A stretch of DNA of 64,000 bases from Neopestalotiopsis rosae (lineage: Eukaryota; Ascomycota; Sordariomycetes; Amphisphaeriales; Sporocadaceae), in the NCBI GenBank assembly GCA_023078685.1, contig JALGAS010000002.1, forward strand, positions 6,944,001 to 7,008,000, in the 5' to 3' direction. Made by a program: the position numbers and the translations under genes. The first letter of the stretch is position 1. Each line of letters starts with the position of its first letter. Under the pieces are notes generated by a model. The model made no database searches. It was not told the origin of the DNA and worked only from the letters and a program-made list of their open reading frames with translations. This document shows positions 46,380 through 58,912 of this stretch, piece by piece.

Positions 46380-47158
46380 ATGTCTGCAGGTAGAGAAAGC
46401 ATGGTAGCTCGACTGGTCAAATTTTTCCAGGGAACACCACTGATCTCACACAGCTCGGCCATAATACTCTGCGTCTGAGTATGCAACAATTATTGGGAGA
46501 GGTGGGTAGCAATTTCGCCGCTTTCCAGTCTCATAATTCCCCTCTTCAGGCAGGATTGGCCAGCACTTATCGGCGCGAAAGTCAATTCACTCTGCATGAA
46601 TTGAGCAACCACGACGTACACGACCTGCTGCGGAGCTACATGGTGAGACTCGACAATATCTTCTTTCGCGGGCTCTTGACGGAGCAGCATGAACTGCGGA
46701 ATGCAGAAACCAGATTCGCTCCGTCTGTCAAGCTCGTAGTGGACAGTGAACCTAATGATGATTTCTGTGCTTTCTTCGAACACACATCACACTGCATGAT
46801 CAAACTCTTCTCGATCGAACACGACATGCATGACCAAGAAAACGATCATCTTTTCCCGTTGGCCCATGTCCTGGAGACAATGGTACATGAGATGGTTCAC
46901 GCATACATTTGGTCGGCTGCTGATCACGGTTCGACCGAGTTCCAGAATTGCTGGGACGGTGACGGTCACTGCGATGTATTCTGGTCACTCATGCAATTCA
47001 TCATGGCAAAAATTGTGGATTTGATTCCCGGCTGTGATGAGCTTCTGTGGCACTTGTTTAAGGCACAATCTAGATACGATGAGAAAGAGGCTGGACGTCT
47101 TTTCGATGATGCGCTGAACGGGTCGTGGTCCGGGGAAGTCAATATTCATGCCGGGTGA
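46380..47158 (+). CDS. SprT-like zinc metalloprotease-domain protein, 245 aa
   Basis: Two exons: a 10-nt first coding exon (46380-46389, encoding Met-Ser-Ala plus one base) and 46431-47158. Taking the 46431 join adds 20 residues upstream of the first internal Met (46481). The SprT domain has a zinc-binding HEMVH at about 156-160, with a third candidate ligand in the GDGHCDVFW segment near 183. SprT/Spartan-like proteins cut DNA-protein crosslinks or have unknown roles; here there is no zinc-ribbon or PCNA/ubiquitin-binding tail, so a repair role is uncertain. The stop codon overlaps a good donor sequence (G|GTGAGC at 47155), so a further exon cannot be excluded. Confidence 0.85.
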
Positions 47159-47611
47159 GCACGGATTGGATAGTATCAGTATATCTGTATTGAATATCAT
47201 GTATTTATGTCTGACCGCGAAAGATATGTATAAAAGTCCACAATGTAATTGATGCTTTCATCATATAATGTAGTCAGAAAGTCACACTAATAAATCGCAA
47301 TACTAAAGCGGCGTTCTGTCGTTGTCAGATGCCTCAAAACCTGCATAACTGAGCATTAGCCGCCCTGTAAGCTTCCCAAAAGATGGCTGATCGCCATAGT
47401 TTCTGCGTCATTCCTAGTCCCACAAGTAGGCTCAGCTGGCCTGCTGCGCCGCTGCAACTCGATCCTCGTCCCCACTCAATCTTGGTGCATAAGTCCGGCG
47501 TGATGCCCAGAAATAAGCTTATATTTTACAGCTCATCTATCAATCGCGTATAACCCGTCTTCGGCACACTCATTCAATTCTTATACCGGCTCTCGAGAAA
47601 ATCTATCAATC
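47159..47611. other. Intergenic region, nothing assigned
   Basis: 450 bp between same-strand genes; 3' flank of the SprT-like gene and promoter of the 88-aa gene. The last ~60 bp before 47612 are C/T-rich. Confidence 0.5.
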
Positions 47612-47878
47612 ATGGCTACAGCAACGAATGACCCGAAGTCAGTGGCGAACCCGGAAGAGAGCAAGTCACAATCAAGCACTACTTCCACTACTGAGAAACG
47701 CAACTTGGGAAGACCGCATGCCGCTCGAGAAGACTGTGGTTATGCGCACGCCGGCACAAATTGGGATCTCGTCAATGCAGACAGGGCCGGCGAGACCGCA
47801 ACAGAAGGAGACAACAAGAAGAAGAAGAGCTGGAAAGATCGACTGTTCAAGGGGCCAGGACTGGGACTCTACCGATGA
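47612..47878 (+). CDS. Small uncharacterised protein, 88 aa
   Basis: One exon, ATG in a good context (ATCATGG). The N-terminal third is Ser/Thr/Lys-rich and polar, followed by a middle with AREDCGYAHAGTNWDLVNADR and a basic tail ending SWKDRLFKGPGLGLYR. There is no signal peptide or membrane segment. The composed middle and tail look constrained rather than random, so I judge it a real small gene. No function is known to me. Confidence 0.65.
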   Translation: MATATNDPKSVANPEESKSQSSTTSTTEKRNLGRPHAAREDCGYAHAGTNWDLVNADRAGETATEGDNKKKKSWKDRLFKGPGLGLYR

Positions 47879-48121
47879 GCGAGATTCCAGAAAAAGACCA
47901 ATTGATGTCTCGGCCTAAGCGACGACCATGTCACGCATCAAACTTGAAAAACCAACTGTTATGCTCAAATATGATAGTTGATGCTATATATGTACAAGGC
48001 CGATCATGCATCTACATGACGCCTTTGCAAAATATAAAATATAGACAGTTCAGAATCGAAGACGCTCCCCTATTTGCCAGATTCGGGCATCCAGACTTGA
48101 ATTTCTCCTCTTACTCCTCCT

Positions 48122-49071
48122 TTACATGCGGTACGGGGTCGGGTAATCGCTGACGACATAAGACTGGAGGCTGGTGGTGCCATTCATGGCCGTGGCAATG
48201 GCCTCGGCAAAGGCCTGGGCGCTCAGGTCGGCGCCCGTGGGGCTCGTGTGCGTGTGGTCGTTGGGGTAGAGGGCGTTGGTCGCGCTGTTGCCCAGCTTGG
48301 CGTACATGTTGGCCACGGCCTGGAAGTGGTCCACAAAGGTGACGCTGGAGCTGCCAATGGCCGCCGCGGCCGTCTTTTGGTAGCCCACGAAGCGCGGGGC
48401 CGAGTAGACGTAGGAGCCGGTCTCCCAGAGGTTGTTGGGGGTCTGTTTGTTGGGCAAGGAATTAGCGAAATGTTCAGTGAGAATATATAAGAGTGATGGT
48501 TCTTGTATAAGTTGTCGTTCCCAAACATGCTCAAAGTACACTCGGGTATAAATGAAATAGACTAGATCCTTACCTGCGACGAAAGAATGACAGTGGCACC
48601 CTTGGCAGTCATCAACTTGGCGGCCTGAATGACATAGTAGACAAAGGTATAGACGGTCTCGCCCGTGGCGTCCGAGGTGCACGTCTCGGTGCCGGCGCCG
48701 GGGCAGTCGGAGCGGCCATTGTCGCTGGACTCTGGCGAGCCGCCGTCGTTGTGGCCAAACTCAATGACGACAATGTCGCCCGTGGTCACGGCCGCGGCGA
48801 CGGTGGCGAACCTGCCCTCGTCCCAGTAGGAGCGGGCCGAGCGGCCGCCGATGGCGTCGTTGACCGTCGTGATGCTCACGTAGTCGCCAATGTACTGGCC
48901 CCAGCCGTCCGTGTCGCCGTCGTTGGCACCGTTCTTGGCCATGGTGCTGTCGCCGCACAGGTAGAGCGTCGGCGTGGCCCGGGGCGCCAGCTCGGCGTCT
49001 ACGGGCGTGGGCGTTGCTGTTACGTGCAGCGCGCTCAGGGCCAGAGCCAGTAGGGGAGATGCAAACTTCAT
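48122..49071 (-). CDS. Secreted rhamnogalacturonan acetylesterase (SGNH/GDSL, CE12 type)
   Basis: Removes acetyl groups from the rhamnogalacturonan I backbone of pectin, letting lyases and hydrolases act on plant cell wall. Two exons, 49071-48574 and 48442-48122, give 272 aa. Residues 1-19 are a clear signal peptide with likely cleavage after ATA. The SGNH blocks are GDST (catalytic Ser near 41), the N-containing [12 protein letters not shown] block, GHNDGG, and a DHTHTSP block with the catalytic Asp and His. The length is slightly above the family norm. Pectin-related activity suggests a plant-associated or saprotrophic lifestyle, as an inference. High G+C at third positions. Confidence 0.9.
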
Positions 49072-50122
49072 TTTTGCTGTTTGTGTGAAAAGAAAGAAGA
49101 AAGTACTTGGAATAGTTGAGAATAAAGAAAGTATAGCCTCTTGCTGCCTCGTTGTGTTTGAGAGAGTTTCGAATAAGCTGCAATGTACGTATTATAGGGC
49201 CGGCCTGGGATATGAGTATAAACAACAACACTGTTGGTGGTACGGGTATATACAGTATGAAGCGAACGACTAAGTGATGAATCTTATAATGCGACGATCA
49301 TCGTCAAATCTGTCCGCCCGGCAGACGGGGAATTGCAGTATAAGAAACTTTAAAAAAAGGAATTGGGCGCACGGGACCTGGGCGCATGCATGTATGCACG
49401 AATCTACCGACCTAGCATACCTAGATCCTATGCCGAGATACCCTTTGAAGAATCCGGGGTCCCAGCTCCGTTCGACCGCCGGGGGTTTTTCTGCGTCGGC
49501 GGGCCCCAATGTAACGCTGGACGTGCAATGTTTCCACCAGTCAACCCATGGTACCAGCAGAGATGGGCTATGAATGGATCTAGGTCCCCCCTGCCCCTCC
49601 TTAGTTCATATCCACCAAGTCGAAACAAGAACGGGCACGACTGGCCTTCAGATAGATTCTTTTTTACCACAAATCGCAACAGATCTAGTAGTCATCAATG
49701 GCAAGAGGCTCGGCCATAAGAAAAACTCTGCTCCTCCTGGTGAGCCAAGCAGCCAAGCGCCGAGCGTCGCGTTCGTCCGATCCATCGTCCCAACTGCGGC
49801 CGAGCTGGAGCTGCTGGCTGCCATTAGCGAACATGGACGCCTCCATCCCGCCCATCCCATCCCATCTCCTATTATGCAAGGTTACCTACTCGAGGTCCTA
49901 CTAACGCCCTCCTGAGACTACCTACCTGCTCTTGGCGATATCCATACCGAATGCTTCATCGTGTCATGGCAATACCCATTCATCAGTCATCACCTGAGAG
50001 AATGCCCTATAATGGTTGTCAGATATAGCAATTAAGCATGCAGGGCCCAGAACAAAGTTCTCCTTATTCAAGATTGGCTTTGTTTTGACATGTACAAAAC
50101 GACTCTATCAACTCTTCAAAGT
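49072..50122. other. Intergenic region, nothing assigned
   Basis: About 1.05 kb: promoter of the acetylesterase (minus) and 3' flank of UTP13 (minus). Short open frames have no domain. No RNA gene or repeat was recognised. Confidence 0.5.
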
Positions 50123-52901
50123 CTATGCTGCCATGATTACATCGCCATCCGCGCCATCCGTAATGTTCATGTCGCCCAGGCTTGGCGCAAGACTGTCCAT
50201 CTCTTGCAGGGTATACTCGACCAAATAACTCTCATCCACTAGTTCCTCCATTCGCTTATAGTGCCTCTCCGTGTAGACCTTTAGGGCATTCAGGACCTCC
50301 TTTAGACTCTTTTGCCCGCGAGCACCCTTTACCGACAGGTTGGAGAACTTTGACGCGGGATAACTCCTGACGAGTGCCCCCAGGATCCGCTGTGCTACGT
50401 GCGCTGTCCTTGCGTTCGTGTTCCAGTCTCGTAATCTTAGCAGTAGCATAAACAGCTGCTCGTCGGACAGGCTGACCAAGACCTTGTCTACAGCCAGCAA
50501 TCCAGTGAGACTGCCAGCCTCGGGCTTCTTTGTGTTGATTACGCTCGTGAACAAGGAAAGCAGACGACCGGGGTGGTTGAGCTGCAGCGCTAGTACAATC
50601 GCCTCGCGGTAAGAGCCAGCGTGTATGTGATTTTGCAGTTCCTGCTCCTGCTCAATCAATTTCAGTTGCTCCTGGGTGGCGGCAACCTGTGTTTCCGAAG
50701 AAGTGTCTTTCCAAAAGGTGACGGTCGAATCTCCACTTCCTGACACAATCATGTTTGTCTTTGGCTGCACTGCAAGAGCCCAAACTCGGTCTTCGTGGTT
50801 GTCCAGAGTGCACTCAGTCTCACCACTGTTGGCATCCCAAACCTTTACCAGGCCATCACCGGCAGCACTGGCGAATAGGGTGGGCTTCTTTGATCGCTCC
50901 TCATTAGATGGTAAGTTCAGCCATGTAACCTTGAGAACACTGTTGGTGTGGCCTTCAAAGGTTCTCAGGCACGTATAATCTGTCAGACTCCACAGCTTGA
51001 TAGTCTTGTCACCACTTCCCGTGATCATAACGCCCTTTCCAGCAACGGGTCCCTGCTCGCCCTGGATGATGGGGGTGTTTGAGGGAGCAAAACTGACGGA
51101 CCACACTCCTCGGCGATGGCCACGCAAGATACCCTGCACTTCACCCTCTTGCGTTGACCAAATCTTGACTGTTCGGTCCTGGGAAGCGGAAGCAAAGAGT
51201 TGCGATGTAGGGTTCACGTCAATGGCGTTGATATCCTTATCGTGAGACTTGCGCGTGTATACTGCGCGAAGACCCTTCTTGGTGCCATGCGACTCGCGCG
51301 GGATCTCCCACTTCTTGATGGTCTGATCCTGCGATCCTGTAATCAAGAAAGCGGGCGGGTGACTCAAGGGGTCAGCAAACGCCTTTGAGCTTTCCTGAGG
51401 TCTTGTGCGCGGGAAAGCCACTGCGCCAATCGATTCAGCGTGTCCAGAAAAGACGGCGTGACAAGTATAAGAGTTGTTGGCCGGGTCGATCTTCCAGACA
51501 CGAGCAGTGTTATCCTTGGCTCCTGTAGCAACCCAGTGTCCTGACCAATCCACGTCGAGTGAAATGATAATTTCTTCGTGACCCTTGAGAAGCGCAACGT
51601 CTTGTCCAAAATATTCGGAAGAAACCATGGCGCCGGAATCAGGCTCGGTGACTGAAACCAGTCTAATATCTTCAGAGTTGGTGGCCAGGGCCATCATGGA
51701 AGAGTCTGGAAGAAGATACTGCAGGTCGATAATCTCGTCGTGGGTACCGGATATCCTCCTGAATGGCTCTGGAATCTGCGAGCTAGACTCCTTGGTTGGT
51801 GGGTGATAAAGAGCCAAAGTGTGATCGACCTGGAGCAGAATAATAAAAGGCAATTCGGGCCTCGAAAGAGCGCCTACAATGGCTTCGGGCTCGGCCTTTG
51901 CGTTTTGCTCCTTGGTGAGCTCCCGACCCGTTTCCGTGTCCCAGTAGCGTAGACAGCCGTTGGACCCAGCAGTGTATGTGATGCTTCCCTCGGCAACAAA
52001 ACCTACAGCCTCTACCAGCTCGAAACTCGGGACAACCTTTCGCACCTTCCACGATCGCACATCCCACCAGATAATTGTCTTGTCGCGGCCTGCAGACACC
52101 AAGACATCCTGCTCGGGGGAGTAATCCAGTCCTTGGACATCTGAGACATGTGACTCGAGGTTTGCTATGACGCTGCGCTTGTGCAAGTCCCAGACGCGGA
52201 CCTTGCCGTCCTGGCTTCCAGAAGCAAGACGGAACCTAGAAGTCACCGACTCCTCCTCAGCGGGCTCGTCGGCCGCGGTTTGCGACTTTCGGCGCTTCTT
52301 CTTATCTTCCTTTCCACCCTGGAGCTCGGGAGCCTTTTTCGAGTTGGCGGCCACCTCAAAGAAATGCAGCGCAGACACCAGAACACTGGGTCCCCTGAAG
52401 GTGTGGGTGATGTAACCGCCGGCAATGTCCCAGACTTTAATACCACCATCGGTTCCGCCCGTTGCAAGAAGAGTTCCTGTCCGGTCGACGGCCAGAACCA
52501 TGACCGGTGTCGCATGAGGCTTGAGGGTTCGTAGGAGCTGGTGGCTGATGGTGCCATTCGTTTCGGACGACTTCAACGAGTAGATGCGCATGGACAAGGA
52601 TCGTGAGCACACGATAAGGTGAGACCCAGACGGTGTTACTGGTTCCTGGTCAGCAAGACGGAGACTATATTGGTGATTTGAACAACATGGACTTACTCGT
52701 CAGAGTGGAAATCTGCTCTCCATCTCCCTCAACCTTTCCCAGGTGCTTGCCCGTCTTCAAGTCGGTAAACACGACATCCTCTCCCAATGTGGTCGCCAAA
52801 ACGCTGGCGCCATTGTCCAGACCGATTGCACCGCCGGTGAAGATGGGTCGAATGACCTGGGCCGCCTCAAAGGTGGTCTTGAAGGGCGATTTGCTGGTCA
52901 T
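50123..52901 (-). CDS. UTP13: U3 snoRNP/SSU-processome WD40 protein UTP13
   Basis: Part of the UTP-B subcomplex that binds pre-rRNA early in 18S processing (human TBL3). Two exons, 52901-52697 and 52638-50123, join in phase to give 906 aa, longer than the ~817-aa yeast protein. About a dozen WD40 repeats form two propellers; examples end in GGIKVWDI, GKVRVWDL, DQTIKKWEI, DRTVKIWS, DKTIKLWSL and DGLVKVWDA. A Lys/Glu-rich insert (about residues 170-200) may explain the extra length. The C-terminal Utp13 domain follows, starting near IEQEQELQNHI and including RLLSLFTSVI and LNALKVYTERHYKRM. Like RRP36, it is a ribosome-assembly gene. Confidence 0.95.
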
Positions 52902-53446
52902 TGTGGGCAAAATCAGTAACAAGAACGAAGGACAAGTTTTTGCTACTGGCAAATGCTCCTCAAGCTGCCAGTGGAAATAGTACTGGCTTGATGCGGGATG
53001 CGACGCCCAAATTTTTTGCTTATCTCTTATCGGTGCCTGCAGTGCTTTAGACGTAGCGGGGACGAGTACCTAGAATCCCTGTCATGACACTAACGCAGCA
53101 TCACTGCTGAGTGGAGCGCCGTCTTTTAGCTTGTTTAAGAGGAATGAACTCACTGGAAGTTCTACCCCAGCGCTGGTTACCTATTGGATGACTTCACTTC
53201 AGTGTACCTATTTACAACCAGAAACTTGTCTCGTCTTTCCATGAGAAACAAATACGTACTCTAACCACAATGACGGTATCTGCCAATGAAAAAATCGGTT
53301 GCAATTGCTCTGTGATACTTCATTTCTCAAATACTTTGTCGTGAGAATACCATATCAAGAGACCATCTTTTGTCTTGACGTTTTGATGATTTTAATACAT
53401 TGATTGAGCTTTCAAAAAATGTCTGGAATCCCTTCGTTACTTGTTA
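52902..53446. other. Intergenic region, nothing assigned
   Basis: 545 bp with the UTP13 promoter and the 3' flank of the 5-oxoprolinase gene (both minus strand). No specific site was assigned. Confidence 0.5.
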
Positions 53447-56400
53447 TTACGATCCTTCTTGGGTAGCCGCATATGCAGCAAGACTACCTGTTGCGCGAGG
53501 ATACGCGATTTGACTGGCACCCGAAGTCGTGGAAGCCACCAGGTCCAGAGCATTCTCATCCTCCTCCGATATGCCCCAGCCTCCGCCGCCGGGTGTATGT
53601 ATAACACATCGGTCGCCTTCCTTCATATCTACCTGGCCTCGACTGCCAATGTTGATCCACCTCTCCCCGCCATCCTCCGTCTTCTGGACCCAATAGTTGG
53701 CGCCAGACTCGCCATTCTCGCCTCCAAATATGCCGTTTGGCTGATGAACCCGGCGCTCGGTGATGAGCCCAAAGGTCAGCGGGTGGCGGCACTCCCAGTC
53801 GCGCACGACGCCGCAGCCGCCCCGGAACCGGCCGCGCCCGCCGCTGCCCTTGCGGATCGAGAACTCGCGCAGGAGCACCGGGTAGCGCTTCTCGATGATC
53901 TCAATGTCCGTCGTGCGCGTGTTGGTCATGTGGATCTGGACGCCGCTGGCGCCGTGCCACGACGGGCCGGCACCCTCGCCGCCGCAAATGGTCTCGCCGT
54001 AGCCGAAACCAAAGCCCGACTCCTCCTCCCCTTGGCTGCCGCTCTCTGGCGGGGAGATGCAGTTGCCAAAGAAGCCGAAGCAGTTCATGCACCCTTGGCT
54101 GTTGGCGGCGGCTCTAAAGGCCTTGAGGAAGAGGTCCACTAGACGTTGTGATGTGAGGGTGTTTCCGCAGCAGACGGCAGGACCCGTACTCGGGTTCAAG
54201 AAGCAGTTCTTGGGCAATATCACCTTGGTCGGGGCCAAGCAGCCTTGATTGAGGGGAATATCTGAGCCAATGAGCAAACGCAGTGTGTAGATGAGGGCCG
54301 AGTACGTGATTGCTGGGGGAGCGTTCATATTGGACAACATCTCACAAGTTGTGCCAGCGAAATCAAAAGTGCCAAATCCACTTTCGTCAATGGTGATGGA
54401 GACTTGCATCATTGAGCCGTTGTCGAGGTACTCCTTGGCCTGGAGGGGCTGCGAGCCGAATTTCTTGTGGGCTGACTTGAGGTAGTTGCGCACGGCGACC
54501 TCGGCGTTTTCTTGAATCTTTCGCATGTAAAAGTGGACAGTATGCTTTCCGTACTCTTCCATGAGAGCGTTGATCAAGTTGCTGCCTTTGGCGTTGGCTG
54601 CCACTTGGGCTTTGAGATCGGACAAATTGTCACCAAGACGACGCGATCCGCTGCAGTTGGGATATTTGCCTGGCTCAAGAAGAATGCGCACGATACCCTC
54701 TTCATCAAAGTGGTTGTCTCTGACCAAGAAGAATGATCTAATGGCAGCGCCTTCCTGCCACAGCTCTGTTGAGTCTCTGTTCAAAAATCAGCATTCTGTC
54801 CAGATGAAGTCTAGTGCAGGGAACTCACGGCGGCATAGAGTTGCCTCGATATCCACCAATGTCGAGGTGATGACCTCTTGATGCTGTGTAAAAGCAGATG
54901 GTCTTCCCATCAGTGTCAAAGACTGGTGTGATGACAGTAATGTCTGCATAACAGCTTAGCAAAGGCGGTCCAGTCATGCTTGATAATGATTTTTACCTGG
55001 TAAGTGTGTGCCACCTGATTCTGGGTGATTCGAGACGAGAACATCTCCAGGTCGCAAGTTTCCCATGTGCAAGTTATGCTGGTACTTTACCGCGTAACTC
55101 ATACTTCCGAGGTGGACTGGGACATGCCTGGCGGTTCATTAGCAAATGTATTAGGTATCGCCATCATGGAGCACTTACGGTGCATTTGCAACGAGCTCAC
55201 CGTCTGGACTGAATATCGCACAAGAAAAATCCAATCTCTCTTTGATATTCAAAGAAAGACTGGTCTTTTGAAGCGTTCGACCCATTTGCTCCGCAATACT
55301 CATGAATCTGTGGCCAAAGATGCTGAGCTTGATGGGATCTACAACCAGTTGCTGCTCTTCCTCGTCTTGTAATTTTGTCTCACTCTGAAGATCAATGACC
55401 ACGTGGGAGTTCAGGATTCGCGCTTCCGCAGTCGGTATCACGACGATTGTCTGCGTGCTGTCTATAATAATGGCAGGACCGTCCACGACGCTGCCCGGGG
55501 CTAGATTGCCCAGACGGAAGACTTTGGTGGGTTGCGTACCTCCGTTGGAAAAGTACGCATCAACCTGGATGGGGTCAGGAAACAGGAACCTCAGTTGCTG
55601 ATTACGATCAAACTCACTATATTGTCCTCCCCGGTGCTCACTGCTGAAAATGTGGTGAATTTGAGGTCAGTTACGAGCTGCTCATTGCCCTGGCTGACTT
55701 CTTTGCTCTTGCCGATACCTCGAACGCGCACATCGTCCACGAGTATTTTTCGGTCCGCCGGGAAGATGAAAGACAGGTCCCGGAGATGCTCTCGTTCGAA
55801 TGCAGATCTCCAATCTCCGTCGGTGGGTGAGGGAATCATGAAATTGGTCTCCGTTCCCTGGTATCGCAAGTTGAGATAAGCGATATGTTCAATGGAATCC
55901 ATTTTTATACCTTGACCGATCAGGCCATCTGTGATCCTAGACTTGAGATCGACAATTCTTTCACTTAGCCTGGCCAATGCATCATCGGACAAAGTCTCGG
56001 AGCTGGGCTCTTGGGCTTCCTGGACGACCTCGGCGAGGGCCATTCCGTACGCGGAAAGGATGCTCGAATATCTGTGTATAATAATGCGCTGGATACCGAG
56101 CTTGTGCGCAATCTCACAAGCATGTTGACCGCCAGCACCGCCAAACGTGGCAAGGTTATGTTGGCTGGTCTCATATCCACGAGCTTCCGTCAAAGCACGA
56201 ATGGGTCGGCACATGGACTCATTGGCGACGTCTACAAAGCCATGCGCCACCTCGATCGGCTTCATTGAGCGGCCAGTGTCACGGTTGATCTGTTCCGTCA
56301 ATTTTTCAAATTTCTCTTTGACGATATCAAAGTCAAGGGGAAGATCTTCATTCGGACCAAAGATGGAAGGGAAGTACTCGGGGATCAAACGTCCCAGGCT

Positions 56401-57997
56401 GAGCAAATGTTAGTCATGGTCTGTTTCTATATCACCGAAATTAAAGCGCCTCACAAGAGATTTGCGTCGGTGACTGTTAGGGGTCCGCCTTTTCGGTAAG
56501 ATGCCGGCCCGGGGTGAGCACCGGCGCTCTGCAAGCCATCAGTCTCTGGAGATTCATCAATGTTCGGAAAACAGTAAAACTCACGTCCGGCCCAACTTTG
56601 AAAAGGCCATCCCGCCAGAACAACATGGAACCACCACCGGCTGCAACAGTGTTGATATCCAGTTGTGGAGATTGGATGGCAACACCAGCAGTAGTGGTCT
56701 CAAAGACATGCTCAAAGGAACCTCCGAAGCGACTTACATCTGTCGAAGTGCCTCCCACTATACAAGTGCCAAGTTAATAAATGTCGGAAATTGGAAACAT
56801 AAGAGGCAGGATCTTCAGGTCACCTACTATCGAATCCCACGACGGGGGATTTTCCTTCATAAGAGGTGCGGGCATATCCGACAACACCGCCTTAATCTCT
56901 GAATTAGTGATCGTTTCCAAGATTTTTGAAGGCTCGAATTACCAGCCGGTCCGCTCAGGATACCCCGAAGACCACTAAAGTTCTTGTGACTGACCAGACC
57001 TCCATCGCTCTGCATGAACTCACAACGGACGCCATCGAGACTACCGCCGGAGAACCCCTGCGCGAAACCCGAGACGTAGCGCACGATCTCTGGGGTCAAA
57101 TAAGCGTCAGCGGACGCGGAGCTGCCCCGGGAGATCATCTTGATCATGTTGGAGCCCACGGATGAAGATGTCGAGACGTGGCTGAACCCCATGTCCCTCG
57201 CGATCTCGGCGACGCGGTTCTCGTGCGCAGGGTACAGATACGAGTGTGCCAGGCATATCGCCAGTGTCTCGATGCCCCGATCCCTGACGGCGGCCAGCTT
57301 GGCGCGGACTTCGGCCTCGTTCAGGGGCCGGATGATGCGCAGCATGTCCCCCGTGCTTCCCCTCACGAGCTCCCCGGGCACCTCGGCCAGCGGGGCCTTG
57401 CTGGCCCGGTGAACGTCTTCGTCAAACTGCTCCACCGTGAGCCGCTCCGAGATGGTGACGACTTCGTCGTAGAGCAGTTCCGGTTTTTGTATGCCCAGCT
57501 CGAACAGCTTCGGGCGGGACTGGTAGCTAATGTCGAGGAGATCGCCGAACCCTTCGTTCACGACGAATGCATGTCTAGTGCCTTTTCTCTCTAAAAGTGC
57601 TACGCGAAGGTAATTACATTAATATGGGTGTTTCTCGCGCAGATATCAAAGTCGCGTGACTCACCATTTGTTGCTACTGTGGTACCCATTCGGATGGAAT
57701 CAATAAGATCTTTCGGGATAGGAGTATGTCTGGGAATTGGCGTCGCCGATACGAGCTCCAACACACGCCGAATGCCTTCCGAAGGTGCATCATCATAATT
57801 GGCTGGATCGACCGACAATAGTTTGATCACAACGTCGTCGCGGCCAGGAATAGATGCCCAAACATCTGTGAATGTTCCGCCACGATCTTTACCAATTAGT
57901 TAGCCATGCACGATTTCGATGAAGACTATATTTTCTTACCAATGGCAAACTTTATGCTCTTTGGCTCTACGGCCGGTACTGGTTTGTCGACGGCCAT
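53447..57997 (-). CDS. 5-oxoprolinase (ATP-hydrolysing), hydantoinase A/B fusion
   Basis: Opens 5-oxo-L-proline to L-glutamate with ATP, the last salvage step of the gamma-glutamyl cycle; cytosolic. Eleven exons: 57997-57940, 57886-57665, 57599-56943, 56890-56828, 56757-56585, 56528-56455, 56398-55618, 55564-55179, 55127-54997, 54943-54829 and 54776-53447; every phase closes, giving 1329 aa, the usual family length. The HyuA half starts with [34 protein letters not shown], and [13 protein letters not shown] plus AAGGGS. The HyuB half has [41 protein letters not shown], and the Gly-rich tail (HTPGGGGWG). It shares a 915-bp divergent region with a Dal5-like permease, and a Zn2Cys6 gene follows that permease. 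Confidence 0.95.
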
Positions 57998-58912
57998 TTT
58001 CGTTTGTAATTCTGTCACTATTCATGGATACAGTCACACAAGAGAGAGAGAGCATCAATTTGGGAGGGCATATCGGCTTTGATATACGACATCTATTACT
58101 TGGAAGCCGTCATCGGTGCATCCTAAACACTAACTAATACATGTGAGTTGTATGATGGATCGCAGCATGCATACTCCAAATCACACATGAAGAGTTGAGG
58201 TCGTTTCGAACTGCCTTGCCCACCGATCCTTATCATTTGCTATTCAGAGCTGTATTGGTACGTTAGCGGCTGTATGTCAGAAAGCCGATCGTTCAATGCC
58301 TAATAGCCTATCGGTCTTTTGCAGTGGTAGTCGGCGTTGGAGATGGTACAGTGTATTTCTAGCCTCCCTCTCCGCATTTCTTACTGTGTATAGTCGGGAC
58401 AAGCCCGATTATGCACGTCGCTTCGAGCTTCCTCCCAACTGTGGAGCTATCTTTGAACCCATGTTTGCCCCGACTGACCATAATGATAGTGGTTATCGTT
58501 ATCCCTGCCCGTGTTGACTATCAATTGAACCAATGCTTCAAGACGGCCATCACGGCTATTGTCCACACTGCCGTGCAAGCAAGCCCGAGTCAAGGTTCTG
58601 TAGAGTTATCCAGCATATCTTCAGGATGACTATGCCGATCCACCTTGTGTGCGCTCGATTGTGCGATGGTGCGTAACACGGCTTCCTTGGAACAAGGTTA
58701 GACAGCGGGACTTGGGGTGGCTTGTGTGACTTTATCTCCCAATGATAAGGCGCAATGCATTGGAGCGTGCGTCTGGTCTCTGGGCCAATGTACAAAGAGT
58801 AGATCATATCTGCTTCAAACCTCTATTGAATAGATCCAATCGCTCTTCGTCGAATTACGCAGAGACGACCTTCGTTGTGACAAATCTTTACCATTTTGGA
58901 TCCGATACAAAC
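57998..58912. promoter_or_regulatory. Shared divergent promoter of the 5-oxoprolinase and Dal5-like permease genes
   Basis: 915 bp between opposing start codons, so both genes must be controlled from here. HGATAR-type GATA-factor sequences can be read at 58230-58235, 58447-58452, 58484-58489 and 58743-58748, but such short motifs are expected by chance at about this number. Coregulation is inferred from the layout. Confidence 0.55.

Noticed and set aside
57998..58912. Four HGATAR (GATA-factor) sequences suggesting nitrogen control of the 5-oxoprolinase/permease pair
   Set aside because: A 6-mer this degenerate is expected about two to three times in 915 bp by chance, so four is not evidence on its own.
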